DNA from: Rhizophagus sp. LPA8_4_AMF
Lineage: Eukaryota > Glomeromycota > Glomeromycetes > Glomerales > Glomeraceae
Assembly (NCBI GenBank): GCA_021464525.1
Contig: JADRCO010001316.1
Location: 1-20,355 of the forward strand
Length of the DNA stretch: 20,355 nucleotides
Direction of reading: 5' to 3'
Shown here: piece after piece, positions 9,771 through 18,680 of the stretch
Layout of the letters: every line of letters starts with the position of its first letter
How positions within the stretch are numbered: position 1 is the stretch's first letter
Program-made: the position numbers and the translations under genes
Notes under the pieces: model-generated
Databases searched by the model: none
Seen by the model: only the letters and a program-made list of their open reading frames with translations
What the model was told of the DNA's origin: nothing

Positions 9771-10285
9771 AATACTCAAATGATGTATTTAACTTTCAAA
9801 TAATCATATATATAATTCCAAATATTGACCTAAAAAATAACATTAAAAAATAATTAGTTATTAATTTATATACCAATATAAACTATATAGAAAATATTAT
9901 TATTATAGTCATTTAACGTGGAGTCAGCGACAATGTAGATTGTCCGTAACAATCTTAATTTAAGGCCGAAATTACGCGACCTATAACGAGAGCCATCTTA
10001 CCATTTTTGTAAACGTGATTGGAAACAAAGCAGTTATCCTGCCTAACAAAGACTAAAGAGACGCGAAACGCGAGGGTGTATAATCGGTACGTAAGGCATT
10101 GCACAATGTATGAAATAGATCAGTTTATTAAAGTTTCGTGAACGCGCGACACCAAGTACATTATAACTAGCAATATTTTAATGTATACTTTGGCGATTTT
10201 TTTTTCACGGTTACACCAATGCAAATTCCATGGATAAAAGCGGATCATCTCCCAAGTTTACGTATGTCCTGTATTAACTTATCAG
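9771..10285. other. Intergenic stretch, CpG-containing, no gene seen
   Basis: From about 9900 the sequence turns visibly richer in G, C and CpG (ACGCGAAACGCGAGG near 10060, GAACGCGCGACACC near 10140) than the flanks. The text resembles old coding or promoter DNA, but no frame stays open and no motif was recognised. Confidence 0.4.
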
Positions 10286-10441
10286 TTATCTGTTATGCTT
10301 AACAAATTTATCCGTAACAGTCCGTAACCAAATTGGCATAATGTCGGACGAACAATATTTTTTACAAGCCAAAGAAAAGAAATCTTTATCGTTACCAATT
10401 TGGCAGTTCTCACATTTTTCGATTACGTCATATTCACACGC
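10286..10441 (-). CDS. Possible Cys-rich small ORF or exon fragment
   Basis: A 51-codon stop-to-stop minus-strand frame with no clear ATG at its start. It contains EKCENCQIGNDKDFF followed by LACKKYCSSDIMPIW, a C-x2-C ... C-x3-C spacing that could bind zinc. It could be an internal exon or relic of a larger gene. The family is not recognised. The same bases encode a 41-aa plus-strand frame, so at most one is likely real. Confidence 0.22.
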   Translation of the reverse strand, partial: ACEYDVIEKCENCQIGNDKDFFSLACKKYCSSDIMPIWLRTVTDKFVKHNR

Positions 10442-10466
10442 CTATGTTTACATTGAATTGAGCTAA
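10341..10466 (+). CDS. Possible 41-aa ORF, antisense to the Cys-rich frame
   Basis: ATG at 10341, TAA at 10464-10466. The product begins MSDEQYFLQAKEKKSLSLP and has ordinary, non-repetitive composition in a region of higher GC. No TATA box, intron or homologue is recognised. It could be chance, helped by the 9-bp inverted pair CCAAATTGG (about 10328) / CCAATTTGG (about 10397). Confidence 0.2.
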   Translation: MSDEQYFLQAKEKKSLSLPIWQFSHFSITSYSHAYVYIELS

Positions 10467-11138
10467 TCGAATTATGGTAAAATTTTAACGACGGAACCAA
10501 ACAAACAAATATTAACAATATTAACAATATTAAAAATTTAAAATTCGTAATATCGGAAATTTCCCAGGGGTTTGATTATTTTTTAGACTTTTTTAGGAGA
10601 GTATTAAAAATAGATCCGATTTGTTCCTTGAAAAAAAAAAATTTTGGTCTCTCTTCGTAGAAAAATAAAAGAAATAAGAAAGGAAAAAAAATTTTTTTCA
10701 CATAAAATTCTAGAAACTTTTATTATTATTAGATTGATCTACATATAATAACACTATAATAACGGTTGCTGCGCTCGGTGCCCCAAATCATAATACGACG
10801 ACCTAAAAATCAACAAACACGGAAGAAATGATCTGTTTTGTCCGGGAACAGTTTTTTATACGTTTCTTATTAGTTTACACTATTTTAAACATGTGAATCT
10901 ATTACACAATTGTATCTGGTGTATCTGACATGTATTAATTTACGAACGCCTTTTTGTGTGTGTAATGAGAAAAAAAAAAAACATTATAAATATCCCCCCC
11001 TTTCCATATACTTGAAACTAAACTTGAAGCAAAATTTAAAAATTTTAAAGACCCATTTTTTTCCCCCAAAAAAAATAAAAAATAAAAAAAAAATAAAAAA
11101 AATAAATACAGTAAAACAATAAAAATCATAAAAAAACG
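10467..11138. other. AT-rich intergenic, possible promoter of the 11139 ORF
   Basis: No gene is seen. Two homopolymer-rich frames on opposite strands at 10910-11129 are translations of poly-A/poly-T and are discounted. A TATAAATAT word at 10985-10993, followed by a C7 run, lies 154 bp before the ATG at 11139. Around 10760-10800 there is a short GC-richer patch (GCTGCGCTCGGTGCCCC) with no identified role. Confidence 0.4.
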
Positions 11139-11342
11139 ATGCCTAATAATAACAAAAGCATTGATAAAAAAAACAAATTGAAAAAGGAGAGGGAAGAGCG
11201 CAGAATTATTAGATTATGCAGGGGTAGCAATTTTCTTCTATCCGTTTATACAAAGCGACATTCTACATCAGAAATAAATGTATCATCCCCTCAAGAAGAA
11301 ACGGCAAAGGATCCTAATAATTCCGAGTGTCACGTGACCTAA
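11139..11342 (+). CDS. Hypothetical small basic protein, 67 aa
   Basis: The single open frame MPNNNKSIDKKNKLKKEREE... is lysine/arginine-rich in its first 30 residues and Ser/Glu-rich later, ending NNSECHVT. No domain, signal peptide or membrane segment is visible. Composition is less A/T-driven than the flanks, and a TATA-like word lies 154 bp upstream. It includes RHST and EINV, loosely echoing the RHST...INGV of the small ORF at 15710, but it lacks the MSL start and LFNGSSF tail, so membership in that micro-family is doubtful. The GTCACGTGAC palindrome overlaps its last codons. It may be a first exon or a chance frame. Confidence 0.35.
   Translation: MPNNNKSIDKKNKLKKEREERRIIRLCRGSNFLLSVYTKRHSTSEINVSSPQEETAKDPNNSECHVT
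11331..11336. promoter_or_regulatory. CACGTG E-box palindrome inside GTCACGTGAC
   Basis: A ten-base perfect palindrome and the classical bHLH-type binding site. It is one of several CACGTG words in the right half of the window (also 11708, 14298, 16159, 17892 and 19614). A role is inferred only from the motif. Confidence 0.35.
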
Positions 11343-13716
11343 TTATAATTTATCCAAATAAGTTCAAGAAGAAAAAAGAGAGGTGTGTGCAACGTTGATC
11401 GTTGATTCTTTGTTGTTGTATAATATTATAGTTCTATCATATTTTTTGTTATTGTAGATTATTGTGTATTATGATTTTTTAAATATTTGTAAAGTTATCT
11501 TTATTTGGTTATAATTACAAATATAATATTATTATTTATCTTTTATATAAATATGTTTATAAAATTACATTTTTCTTTATGATTTTTTTTAGTAAGATTA
11601 GTTTTTTTATAGAAGAGTTGTAAATATAATATAATATGGCTAATTACGAGAATAGCAAGATGTAAGATTAGTTTATAGATTTTTCTTTAGAAAATATTTA
11701 ATTATGTCACGTGATTAATGTAACACCTTTGCCCCGAAACAAAATTATGGTTAAAAAATATTTCTTTTCATCAAAAAAAAACCCCCCCAAAAATTATCGA
11801 ACAATAAAATATTTTCTTTTAGATAAAAATTAAAGGTTTGATTTATTTTAAGCTCGATAAAAAAATATATTTATTTGAATACTTGAATGAATTATTGAAT
11901 CATTGTACAAAAAGATGAATTTATTAATATTTTAAACCAGAAAGTAAACAATTGATATCCACTTTAATAAAAAAAAAAATGCGGAGAAATTATGTATTAT
12001 AAAAAAGGAGATTTGTAATCCATTAAATGGGGATGCTAAAAGGAACATCAAATTTTGATTTTTGAATGAATTTTGGTAAAGATCTTTTGTCATACTGTAT
12101 GTAACTACATGTTAGATTACATTATGAACCACATTAAAGAATATAATGATATATACGAATTTTAGTGTAAGCCAATAAAAAAAATTTCCGATCTTTTTGA
12201 CATCAATCCAGTATAGTATTAAATCCTGGTAAAGTCAAGTTTGATTGCTTTTGTTTATTTTTAGACGAATAAAAATAGATTTTAAATATAGATTATTTTG
12301 ATCTACATTAAATAATATTTGGTCCAAAAAAAAAAAAATTTCATTTATATTTAGAACAATTTGATAATTTAAATGATTAAAATATGAATGAATATTCGAG
12401 AATGAAACTGTAAAATTACGATTAAAGTACTTTTCTATACGAATCCTACATAATAATTATATACTTGGTTCGCTTTTTCGCTTTATATATTTATATCAAA
12501 ATTTTAATATATCAGATATCTTATTATTTATTCTTTTATATATTTTGTTATAATGAAATTTACCAATCAATTTCTTCGGTCGACTTCTAATACCATTTTG
12601 ATATTACGTGTTATATTACGTAAAGTGAGCGAATTTTAATAAAAAATTTTTTTTTGTTTACTGCGCAACTGCCACAAAAGCAATAACTCAAACATTAATT
12701 AAAATCTGCACGAAAAAAAAAATCAATGATGCATTATTTACATGTGGTCATGCACTCGTGTGTTATCTCATCGAAAATATGCGCAGAGATTCTTTAATAT
12801 GATATCGGATCGACATTCATTCAACTTTAAAATAAGATTTTAAATTAGCTATAAATGAAAAAGATTTTAACTTAAAAGTAGTGGGGAAAGGTATAAAGAT
12901 CTCGATTGATCTAAATTTATTATTTTTTTTTTTTTAAAAAAAAAAGAGGTTATTTTTGCTTAAATAAAAACTATTTTTAAAAAAAGATAAATTAGCCCAA
13001 AGCTTATTTTGTTTGTTTGATTTCTTAAAAAAGATGGTGGTACACAATCGGAAACTTCTTTCGAATTCGATTATACGAGAACCAATAACATATTTGTTTT
13101 ATTTTCGGATATGAATAAAAGAAAAAAAGTTTTTATAATCAAAAAAATTTTCGATTTTATATAAAAGAAATTATATTTTACCGAGTTTGCTATAATTATA
13201 ATTAAGCACCCTTTTTTTTCATAATGCCGGCCAAAGTTATTCAAAATTCTGGCCAAAATTGAAATAATGCGGGCCAGGTATCCTTTACCATCGAGGGATT
13301 TCTTTTTTAAGATACACATTTACATATACAGTATATATATATATATATACATATATTGCAAAATAGTCAAATAGTTTTACCGAAATTTTGACCTAATACA
13401 ATAAAATTATTAGCCGCAACATAAACAAAAAATGAGGAATAACCAATTAAACCCTTTTCACCACCAAAATTTTTCTGAACTTTTCTTCTTTTTCCTTTCT
13501 TTTTTATTTTTAGAATTAATAAATTTATTTTTAAATTATTTATTGGTAAATATAAACAAAACAAAAGTTATCTTCTTTAATCACAGTAAAATATTCAATA
13601 TGTGAAATTTAATTTCACTGGCCTTTTTTTTTTTTATAAATACGACAAATTTTTTTACCCGGTTCAAATTTCATCAGGAAAATAATATTAATAATAATTA
13701 ATAATAACCAAATAAA
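11343..13716. other. AT-rich intergenic with a GGCCAAAATT-type repeat remnant
   Basis: No gene is seen across 2.4 kb. Items present: a CACGTG at 11708-11713; a T13/A10 inverted homopolymer at about 12925-12947; a slightly GC-richer patch at 12570-12830; and, at 13227-13278, diverged copies of a (C)GGCCAAAATTC-like word resembling a decayed simple repeat. The minus-strand frames at 13071-13319 and 13367-13564 translate this repeat and K/F/I-rich noise and are not called. The final 80 bases are the leader and TATA region of the next ORF. Confidence 0.5.
13635..13643 (+). promoter_or_regulatory. TATA element of the 13717 ORF
   Basis: TATAAATAC lies 82 bp upstream of the ATG, after a T-rich run. 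The identical nonamer lies 65 bp upstream of the paralogous ORF at 15710, which supports a shared core promoter layout. Confidence 0.5.
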
Positions 13717-13983
13717 ATGTCGTTACCACGAATCTTTCATTCAAATAATCGTTCTTCTATTCGTATTAATGATGTTTTACAACGTCAAAGAACCCGGAGA
13801 CGAGTCAGGAATTTAATTTCCAATAATCAAATTAATAATCAAAACAATAACCAAAATAACCATCAAAATAATATTCAAAATAATCACCAAAATAATAATC
13901 AAAATAATCATTATCAAAATATCCTATGTTTTCAATATCAACAATATGAACAGCAATTGTTTAATGGCTCTTCTTTTTATTAA
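13717..13983 (+). CDS. Small Asn/Gln-rich protein, MSL/LFNGSSF micro-family copy 1
   Basis: An 88-aa single-exon frame. The N-terminus (MSLPRIFHSNNRSS) is followed by a basic patch RQRTRRRVR (~24-32), then by about ten NNQ/NNH repeats (~35-65) that look prion-like and disordered, and it ends EQQLFNGSSFY. The frame at 15710 shares the MSL start, HS at residues 8-9, IN-x-V near 17-21, an Arg-rich patch, N/Q repeats and LFNGSSF at the end, so the two are paralogues. No signal peptide or transmembrane segment is visible. The function is not recognised; the Arg patch plus Q/N tract could suit nucleic-acid binding, but that is conjecture. Confidence 0.55.
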   Translation: MSLPRIFHSNNRSSIRINDVLQRQRTRRRVRNLISNNQINNQNNNQNNHQNNIQNNHQNNNQNNHYQNILCFQYQQYEQQLFNGSSFY

Positions 13984-15086
13984 AATTATGCAGTTTTATG
14001 TATTATTATCTAAACAAATATTTAGATATGTATATTCTTTCTAAGATCTTCATTAGTTGTCGTACGTTATATATTTAGTTAGTATAACTGTGAAGGGTAA
14101 GATTTATTTTTTAAGCTTAAAATTATAAAAGAATTATTTAAAATAGGGAAAATTATTATATTTTTATGATTATGTAATATTATTATATCCAATCTTAGAA
14201 ATCGGTTATTACTTATTAGAGTATTTCCAGTTAGTTTGTTTTTTCCGGGTTTACATCGGTACCGATCCCGATCGACCATTGAAATCACTTCGTATCACAC
14301 GTGATTAACTTGTGCATTGAAATAAAACCCGTACATTAATTAAAAAAAGCGTTACTTGCATGATTCCTTTACAAAAAAAATTTTTTCTCTTTTTTCTCTT
14401 TATAAAGTTTCTATTTTTTGTGAAAGAAAAAAATACATTTTATGGTATTTAACACCGGTCATGATCTTCCGATTTGCCGAATATCGGTTATCGGTTATCG
14501 GACGATTCGATCAACACATTCGATATATTCGGTACTTTACTGTGCTAATCCTATCAGAGTCAATTATTTTATTTTATTTTTCATTGAAGAAAATTGAACA
14601 AATAAAATAATTTGTACCATTTTTTTTTTTCTAAAAAAGTCCCATTTATTTTATTTCCCTTTTTTCTTCATACAGCACTCCATTTTGTTCTGTTACACAT
14701 AATATGCAAATTATACAACTTAATTTCTTGAGGCGGTAAGGAATTTTTTAAATTTTAAATTTAGAAATTTATCATAAAAAAAACCAATAAATCAATTTTT
14801 AATATGCACAATATAATAAATATTATGATTTTATAGGGGCTCAAAAAAAGGGAAAAGAAAAATTATTGGTTTGTTATTATTTATTTACTTGTAATACAAA
14901 GGAGATAATTGGTAAAAATTGTTTTATAAACAAATATATATTTTTTAATTGTTTAAAAAAAAAAAAAAAAAAAAACTCGATATCCAGTTATTCATATGAA
15001 TATTTGTGCAAAAAAAAAAAAAATTTTTTTAGATAAAAAATTTGCAATCGTCAAAATTTCATAATTTTTCAATAAATTCTAATTTT

Positions 15087-15118
15087 AGCCATTATCTGTT
15101 ATAGCCATTATCTGTTAT
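15087..15118. repeat. Perfect 16-bp tandem duplication
   Basis: AGCCATTATCTGTTAT occurs twice without mismatch or spacer, followed by AG, the start of a third copy. A recent local duplication; no associated element is visible. Confidence 0.85.
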
Positions 15119-15644
15119 AGTAAAATGCAAACCACGTTTTTAAATGATCTGAACCAAATATGATTTTTGATTTACTCTTCCATTTTTGGGTTTATTACTC
15201 CAGTCTTTTTTTTTTTTTTTTTAGGCTAAAAACGCAATACAATTTGTGTTTTATTTTGTGTAAAATTATATTAAATTAATAATTAATTATATTTTGCAAT
15301 CAAAATAAGTGAAATGTTCAAAAATATGCGTGAAAAAAAAAAAATTTTTTTTTTTCTAACTCACGATCATGTGTTTCATGCATATACAAAAGTTGCCGCT
15401 TTTTTTTAAAAATAAAACAAAACCTTATCGATGGATTTTTGTTGGTTCTGGTCTAGACCTTGCTTGCAGACTGATATATTCAATAAATAAATTTTTCTAA
15501 TTGGTATAATAATAATAATATCATTTCATTAGGCTAGTCGTGATTTATAAACAAAACAAAAATATAATATTTCAGGGCTTAAATTAAACCAAATAATTAC
15601 AAAACATTTAATTAATGAAATAGTTTCTATATTTCTATAAGGTA

Positions 15645-15653
15645 TATAAATAC
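15645..15653 (+). promoter_or_regulatory. TATA element of the 15710 ORF
   Basis: TATAAATAC (within GGTATATAAATACATGG) lies 65 bp before the ATG. It matches the nonamer before the paralogue at 13717. Pyrimidine-rich blocks between it and the ATG could hold the transcription start. Confidence 0.5.
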
Positions 15654-15709
15654 ATGGACTTGGAAGCTTTTTTTTACTCACCTTTTTTTTTCTAACAAAA
15701 ATTAACGAT

Positions 15710-15925
15710 ATGTCATTAGATAATTTTAGACACTCAACCGCTCCTGTTAATAGGGTTAATATAAATGGCGTCTCAAATCGGAGACAACGTCAAAATAACC
15801 AAAATAATCAAAGAGTTAGAATTAGAAGGGTCTCTCATCAAAACGTATCACCATCTCCAGTAAGCGATGAAATCACCTTAAACATCTTTATCTTACAGTT
15901 GTTTAATGGTTCTTCATTTTGCTGA
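15710..15925 (+). CDS. Small Asn/Gln/Arg-rich protein, MSL/LFNGSSF micro-family copy 2
   Basis: A 71-aa single-exon frame beginning MSLDNFRHSTAPVNRVNING, then an Arg/Asn/Gln-rich middle (RRQRQNNQNNQRVRIRR, ~24-40), a Ser/Pro patch (SPSPVS) and the tail LQLFNGSSFC. It is a paralogue of the ORF at 13717, with the same start, HS at residues 8-9, IN-x-V and the same last seven conserved residues; the N/Q tract is shorter. Bases 15860-15898 (GTAAGC...TTACAG, 39 nt, in phase) could be read as an intron, but they are much shorter than the other introns here. Removing them would delete the Gln before LFNGSSF that both copies keep, so the unspliced reading is preferred. Function unknown. Confidence 0.55.
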   Translation: MSLDNFRHSTAPVNRVNINGVSNRRQRQNNQNNQRVRIRRVSHQNVSPSPVSDEITLNIFILQLFNGSSFC

Positions 15926-16177
15926 TTACTTATGGAATATATAAAAAATATTCTATATTGTAATTAAGCAATATAATAATAACAGATAAGCTAATAATTA
16001 AGATTTCTATGCATTTACTAAATTTACTAAGCAAATAAGAAAATTTTTGTTATTTAATTTATTTAATTTTATTTAATTTACGGAAAAATTTGGATAATTA
16101 ACTTTTTTATATAATGAAACACAAAGCATTTATAAAATGATCCGATTATTATAGCATTCACGTGTGCAAACAAACAA

Positions 16178-16188
16178 GGGGGTCCCCC
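16178..16188. other. GGGGGTCCCCC palindrome beside an E-box
   Basis: A perfect G5-T-C5 inverted repeat 14 bp after the CACGTG at 16159-16164, in otherwise AT-rich DNA; GAGACCCC follows about 40 bp later. It could be a binding site or a transposon terminus remnant. Confidence 0.5.
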
Positions 16189-18424
16189 AAATTTTGGAAT
16201 TTTTTTTTTTTTGTGAGACCCCACTTTATTTCACTTTGTTTTTTATTCTAAAACAAGTCAATTTTTTTTCAATGTTTTTAAATTGCTTAAAAAAGTAATA
16301 TTTTATTATAAAAGGTTCTTGTTTTCTCAAAATTACTTTTTTCAGGGGGAAGTTTTGACATAATTATATAATGTAATTAATTTATATTAATAAATATTTA
16401 AAAATATCCGTTTTATGAATATTCAAGATATAAATAAATTTCAGCCTTAAAATGAAATATTTTGTAAATAATTATTGTACATTTTTATTATTATTATGTA
16501 ATACGTAAAAGGAACCAATGATAATATAGGTGTGACGGATTTTTTTAAAAAAAACGGAGTTTTTTTTTTTAAAAAAAAAAAATTGAAAGTTTTATAATGT
16601 GTAATTTAGTTATTTTAATATTTGAATATTTTATGTAGTTATTTTTTATATGTTTTACCGAATAGATAACCAATTAAAATAAAGGGGTTTAAATAAAATC
16701 GAACAAAATTCATCAAAAAATTTAATGAATATTCAAAGGCTTAAAATTATTGTTGTGAGAACCAATTAGAGATTAAATATAGTTAAACAAGGGATTCCAT
16801 ATATATTATATATACTTATATATACTTATATACAGTATATATATATATAAATTATTAAATTTCAATATTTTTTAAGATGAGTTAATCGTTTCATCTATTG
16901 TATATAATCAATTATACAGTAATTAAGGTCATAATATAAATCTTACGCACGAATAAACAAAAGCCCTTACCGATAGTTTATCGATGCATCGGAACAATCC
17001 TTATCAAAATAATGTTAGACGAGAATTCTCGAGATCAGTGAATTTATTCTTTCATCTTCGGGACGACATTTGATATCATGTCAATAAAATATTATGAAAT
17101 TTTGTGTTCTGTAACACTGGATGATCAGCGAATGATTGAATAAAATTCAAGAAAATCACATGTGTGCGACATGATGTAAATGTAGTACGAAATTTTTGCT
17201 CAAGAATGCCCTGTTTTATTATAAACGAATTAATGAATCCCTGAATTGCTAATTAAATATACGTTTTTATACATACATGCTATACATGCAATAAAACTTC
17301 AACGTATTATAAAAAACTTTTAATAGTGAAAATTTATAATACAGCATTTAGTTTTTAAAAGATATTAAATACCACTTTATCCCCTTAAAATAAAGATGGG
17401 AACCAATTAAATTATTACTATTAACTTCGGAGTTATTATAATTTTGGTACTACAATTAAAAAATTTACGAGTTTAAAGAGGGTTAGTATTGATAAATTAA
17501 TCAAACAAATTCATTTAAATTTAGGTTACTTAGATTTGTGGTTTTTTTTTTTTTTTTTTTGTCATCGAAGCCTTGTTTTATTTTTGGAATAAATAATATA
17601 TAATCTCTAATAGCATTTAATTTCTAATAGTATTAAGGGGGAACCGAAATTCCCTGTAATTATAATATTATAAATCTAATGCATGAATCAATAAAATCAT
17701 TTTATTTTTTCAACACTTAAAGTCCCTTTTTAAGTATAAAGCATTATATAAAGTATCTCTTGTTAAAGTTTGAAACGTTTTGTAAATTGATTTGCATAAA
17801 AAAAAAAGTCCAATCAAAAGATATCAATTTGTTTTAAAGTTTTTAAGTATGCATGAATTTTCAAGGAAAATTCGCTCATTTGCTATTTGTGCACGTGTAC
17901 AGAGATAATGCAAGAGATTTTTTCATTATTACAAATCTTTATTGTACAAAAATTTCGGGAATTACTTAAATTTATTTATTATTTATTTTTTTTTTATATT
18001 AATTATAAGCCGAACCTTTCTCTTTTTTGGATTTGATATAAGGGAATGATTTTTTTTTTTTCTTTAAAAGAATTTTTAATTCATTTGTATTTACATATAA
18101 TGTGTTTATATTTATTGCATGAATTTTGGATATCTTGATTAAACTTACAAAAATCTCATTAGTAATTTAAAAATAAATTTTTTGTTTGAATAATCGTAAA
18201 AATTTCTTAAAATAACACACTGTTATTATTTAAACCAATTATGTCAAAAAAATATTTAAAATGAAGGTTCAAATCTAGTTAAAACAAAATTTCGGAATGA
18301 TATATTTTTCTGGTATTACAAAATTTAATTCAAAAAATTTACCATGGGATAAAGAAATTACAATATTTTGGGGATAAATCTAACCAATTATGGATTTATT
18401 ATAATTTCAATATACTGTACATGT

Positions 18425-18680
18425 AGGGTGACCAAATAAACAATGAAATCCCAGCACTAACCCAATTTATATTCAAAAGAATTTAAACTATGGAATAAAA
18501 TTCAAAACCAAATCAATTGAAATCGTTAATTGAAATCGTTTTAATATACATGTATGTAGAATTTGATAAACTATGGAGTAAAATTCAAAAAAATTTTGAG
18601 GCTAAACTTATTGAAATCCTAAAGAACTAGATAAATTGAGTATCCATATAAAAATTTCGGACTTCGGGATTTCGGGTATA
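18425..18680. mobile_element. Possible decayed MITE-like element
   Basis: It starts with TAGGGTGACCA followed by AATCCCAGCACTAACCC, and ends near TTCGGGATTTCGGG (about 18662-18676). These words are typical in style of small DNA-transposon ends. Internally it holds an imperfect ~84-bp duplication (AAACTATGGAATAAAATTCA at 18485 and AAACTATGGAGTAAAATTCA at 18569) and a 13-bp tandem duplication (AATTGAAATCGTT, 18515-18540). No transposase, perfect terminal inverted repeat or target duplication was confirmed. Confidence 0.3.
18515..18540. repeat. Perfect 13-bp tandem duplication
   Basis: AATTGAAATCGTT occurs twice back to back, inside the larger imperfect 84-bp repeat at 18485 and 18569. Confidence 0.8.

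Larger units (their letters stand above)
13984..15709. other. Intergenic between the two paralogous small ORFs
   Basis: No gene is seen. It contains TTTACATCGGTACCGATCCC at 14250-14269 (a partial inverted match to 5420-5432), a CACGTG at 14298-14303, the tandem word GGTTATCGGTTATCGG at 14485-14500, a perfect 16-bp duplication at 15087-15118, an A/T inverted homopolymer at about 15334-15356, and the palindrome GGTCTAGACC at 15450-15459. Frames at 14079-14288 (minus) and 14356-14610 (plus) show no protein-like features. Confidence 0.5.

Noticed and set aside
10910-11129. Opposing ORFs made of K/N and F/L runs
   Set aside because: They are translations of poly-A/poly-T tracts.
13071-13564. Two adjacent minus-strand ORFs (82 and 65 codons), including LARIISILARILNNFGR
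   Set aside because: The repeat-like text comes from a GGCCAAAATT-type simple repeat and the remainder is K/F/I-rich noise.
14079-14610. ORFs at 14079-14288 (minus) and 14356-14610 (plus)
   Set aside because: No conserved pattern, no paralogue and no promoter-like element; composition follows the AT-rich background.
18262-18280. GGTTCAAATC, like a tRNA B box
   Set aside because: No matching A box, acceptor stem or cloverleaf could be drawn around it.
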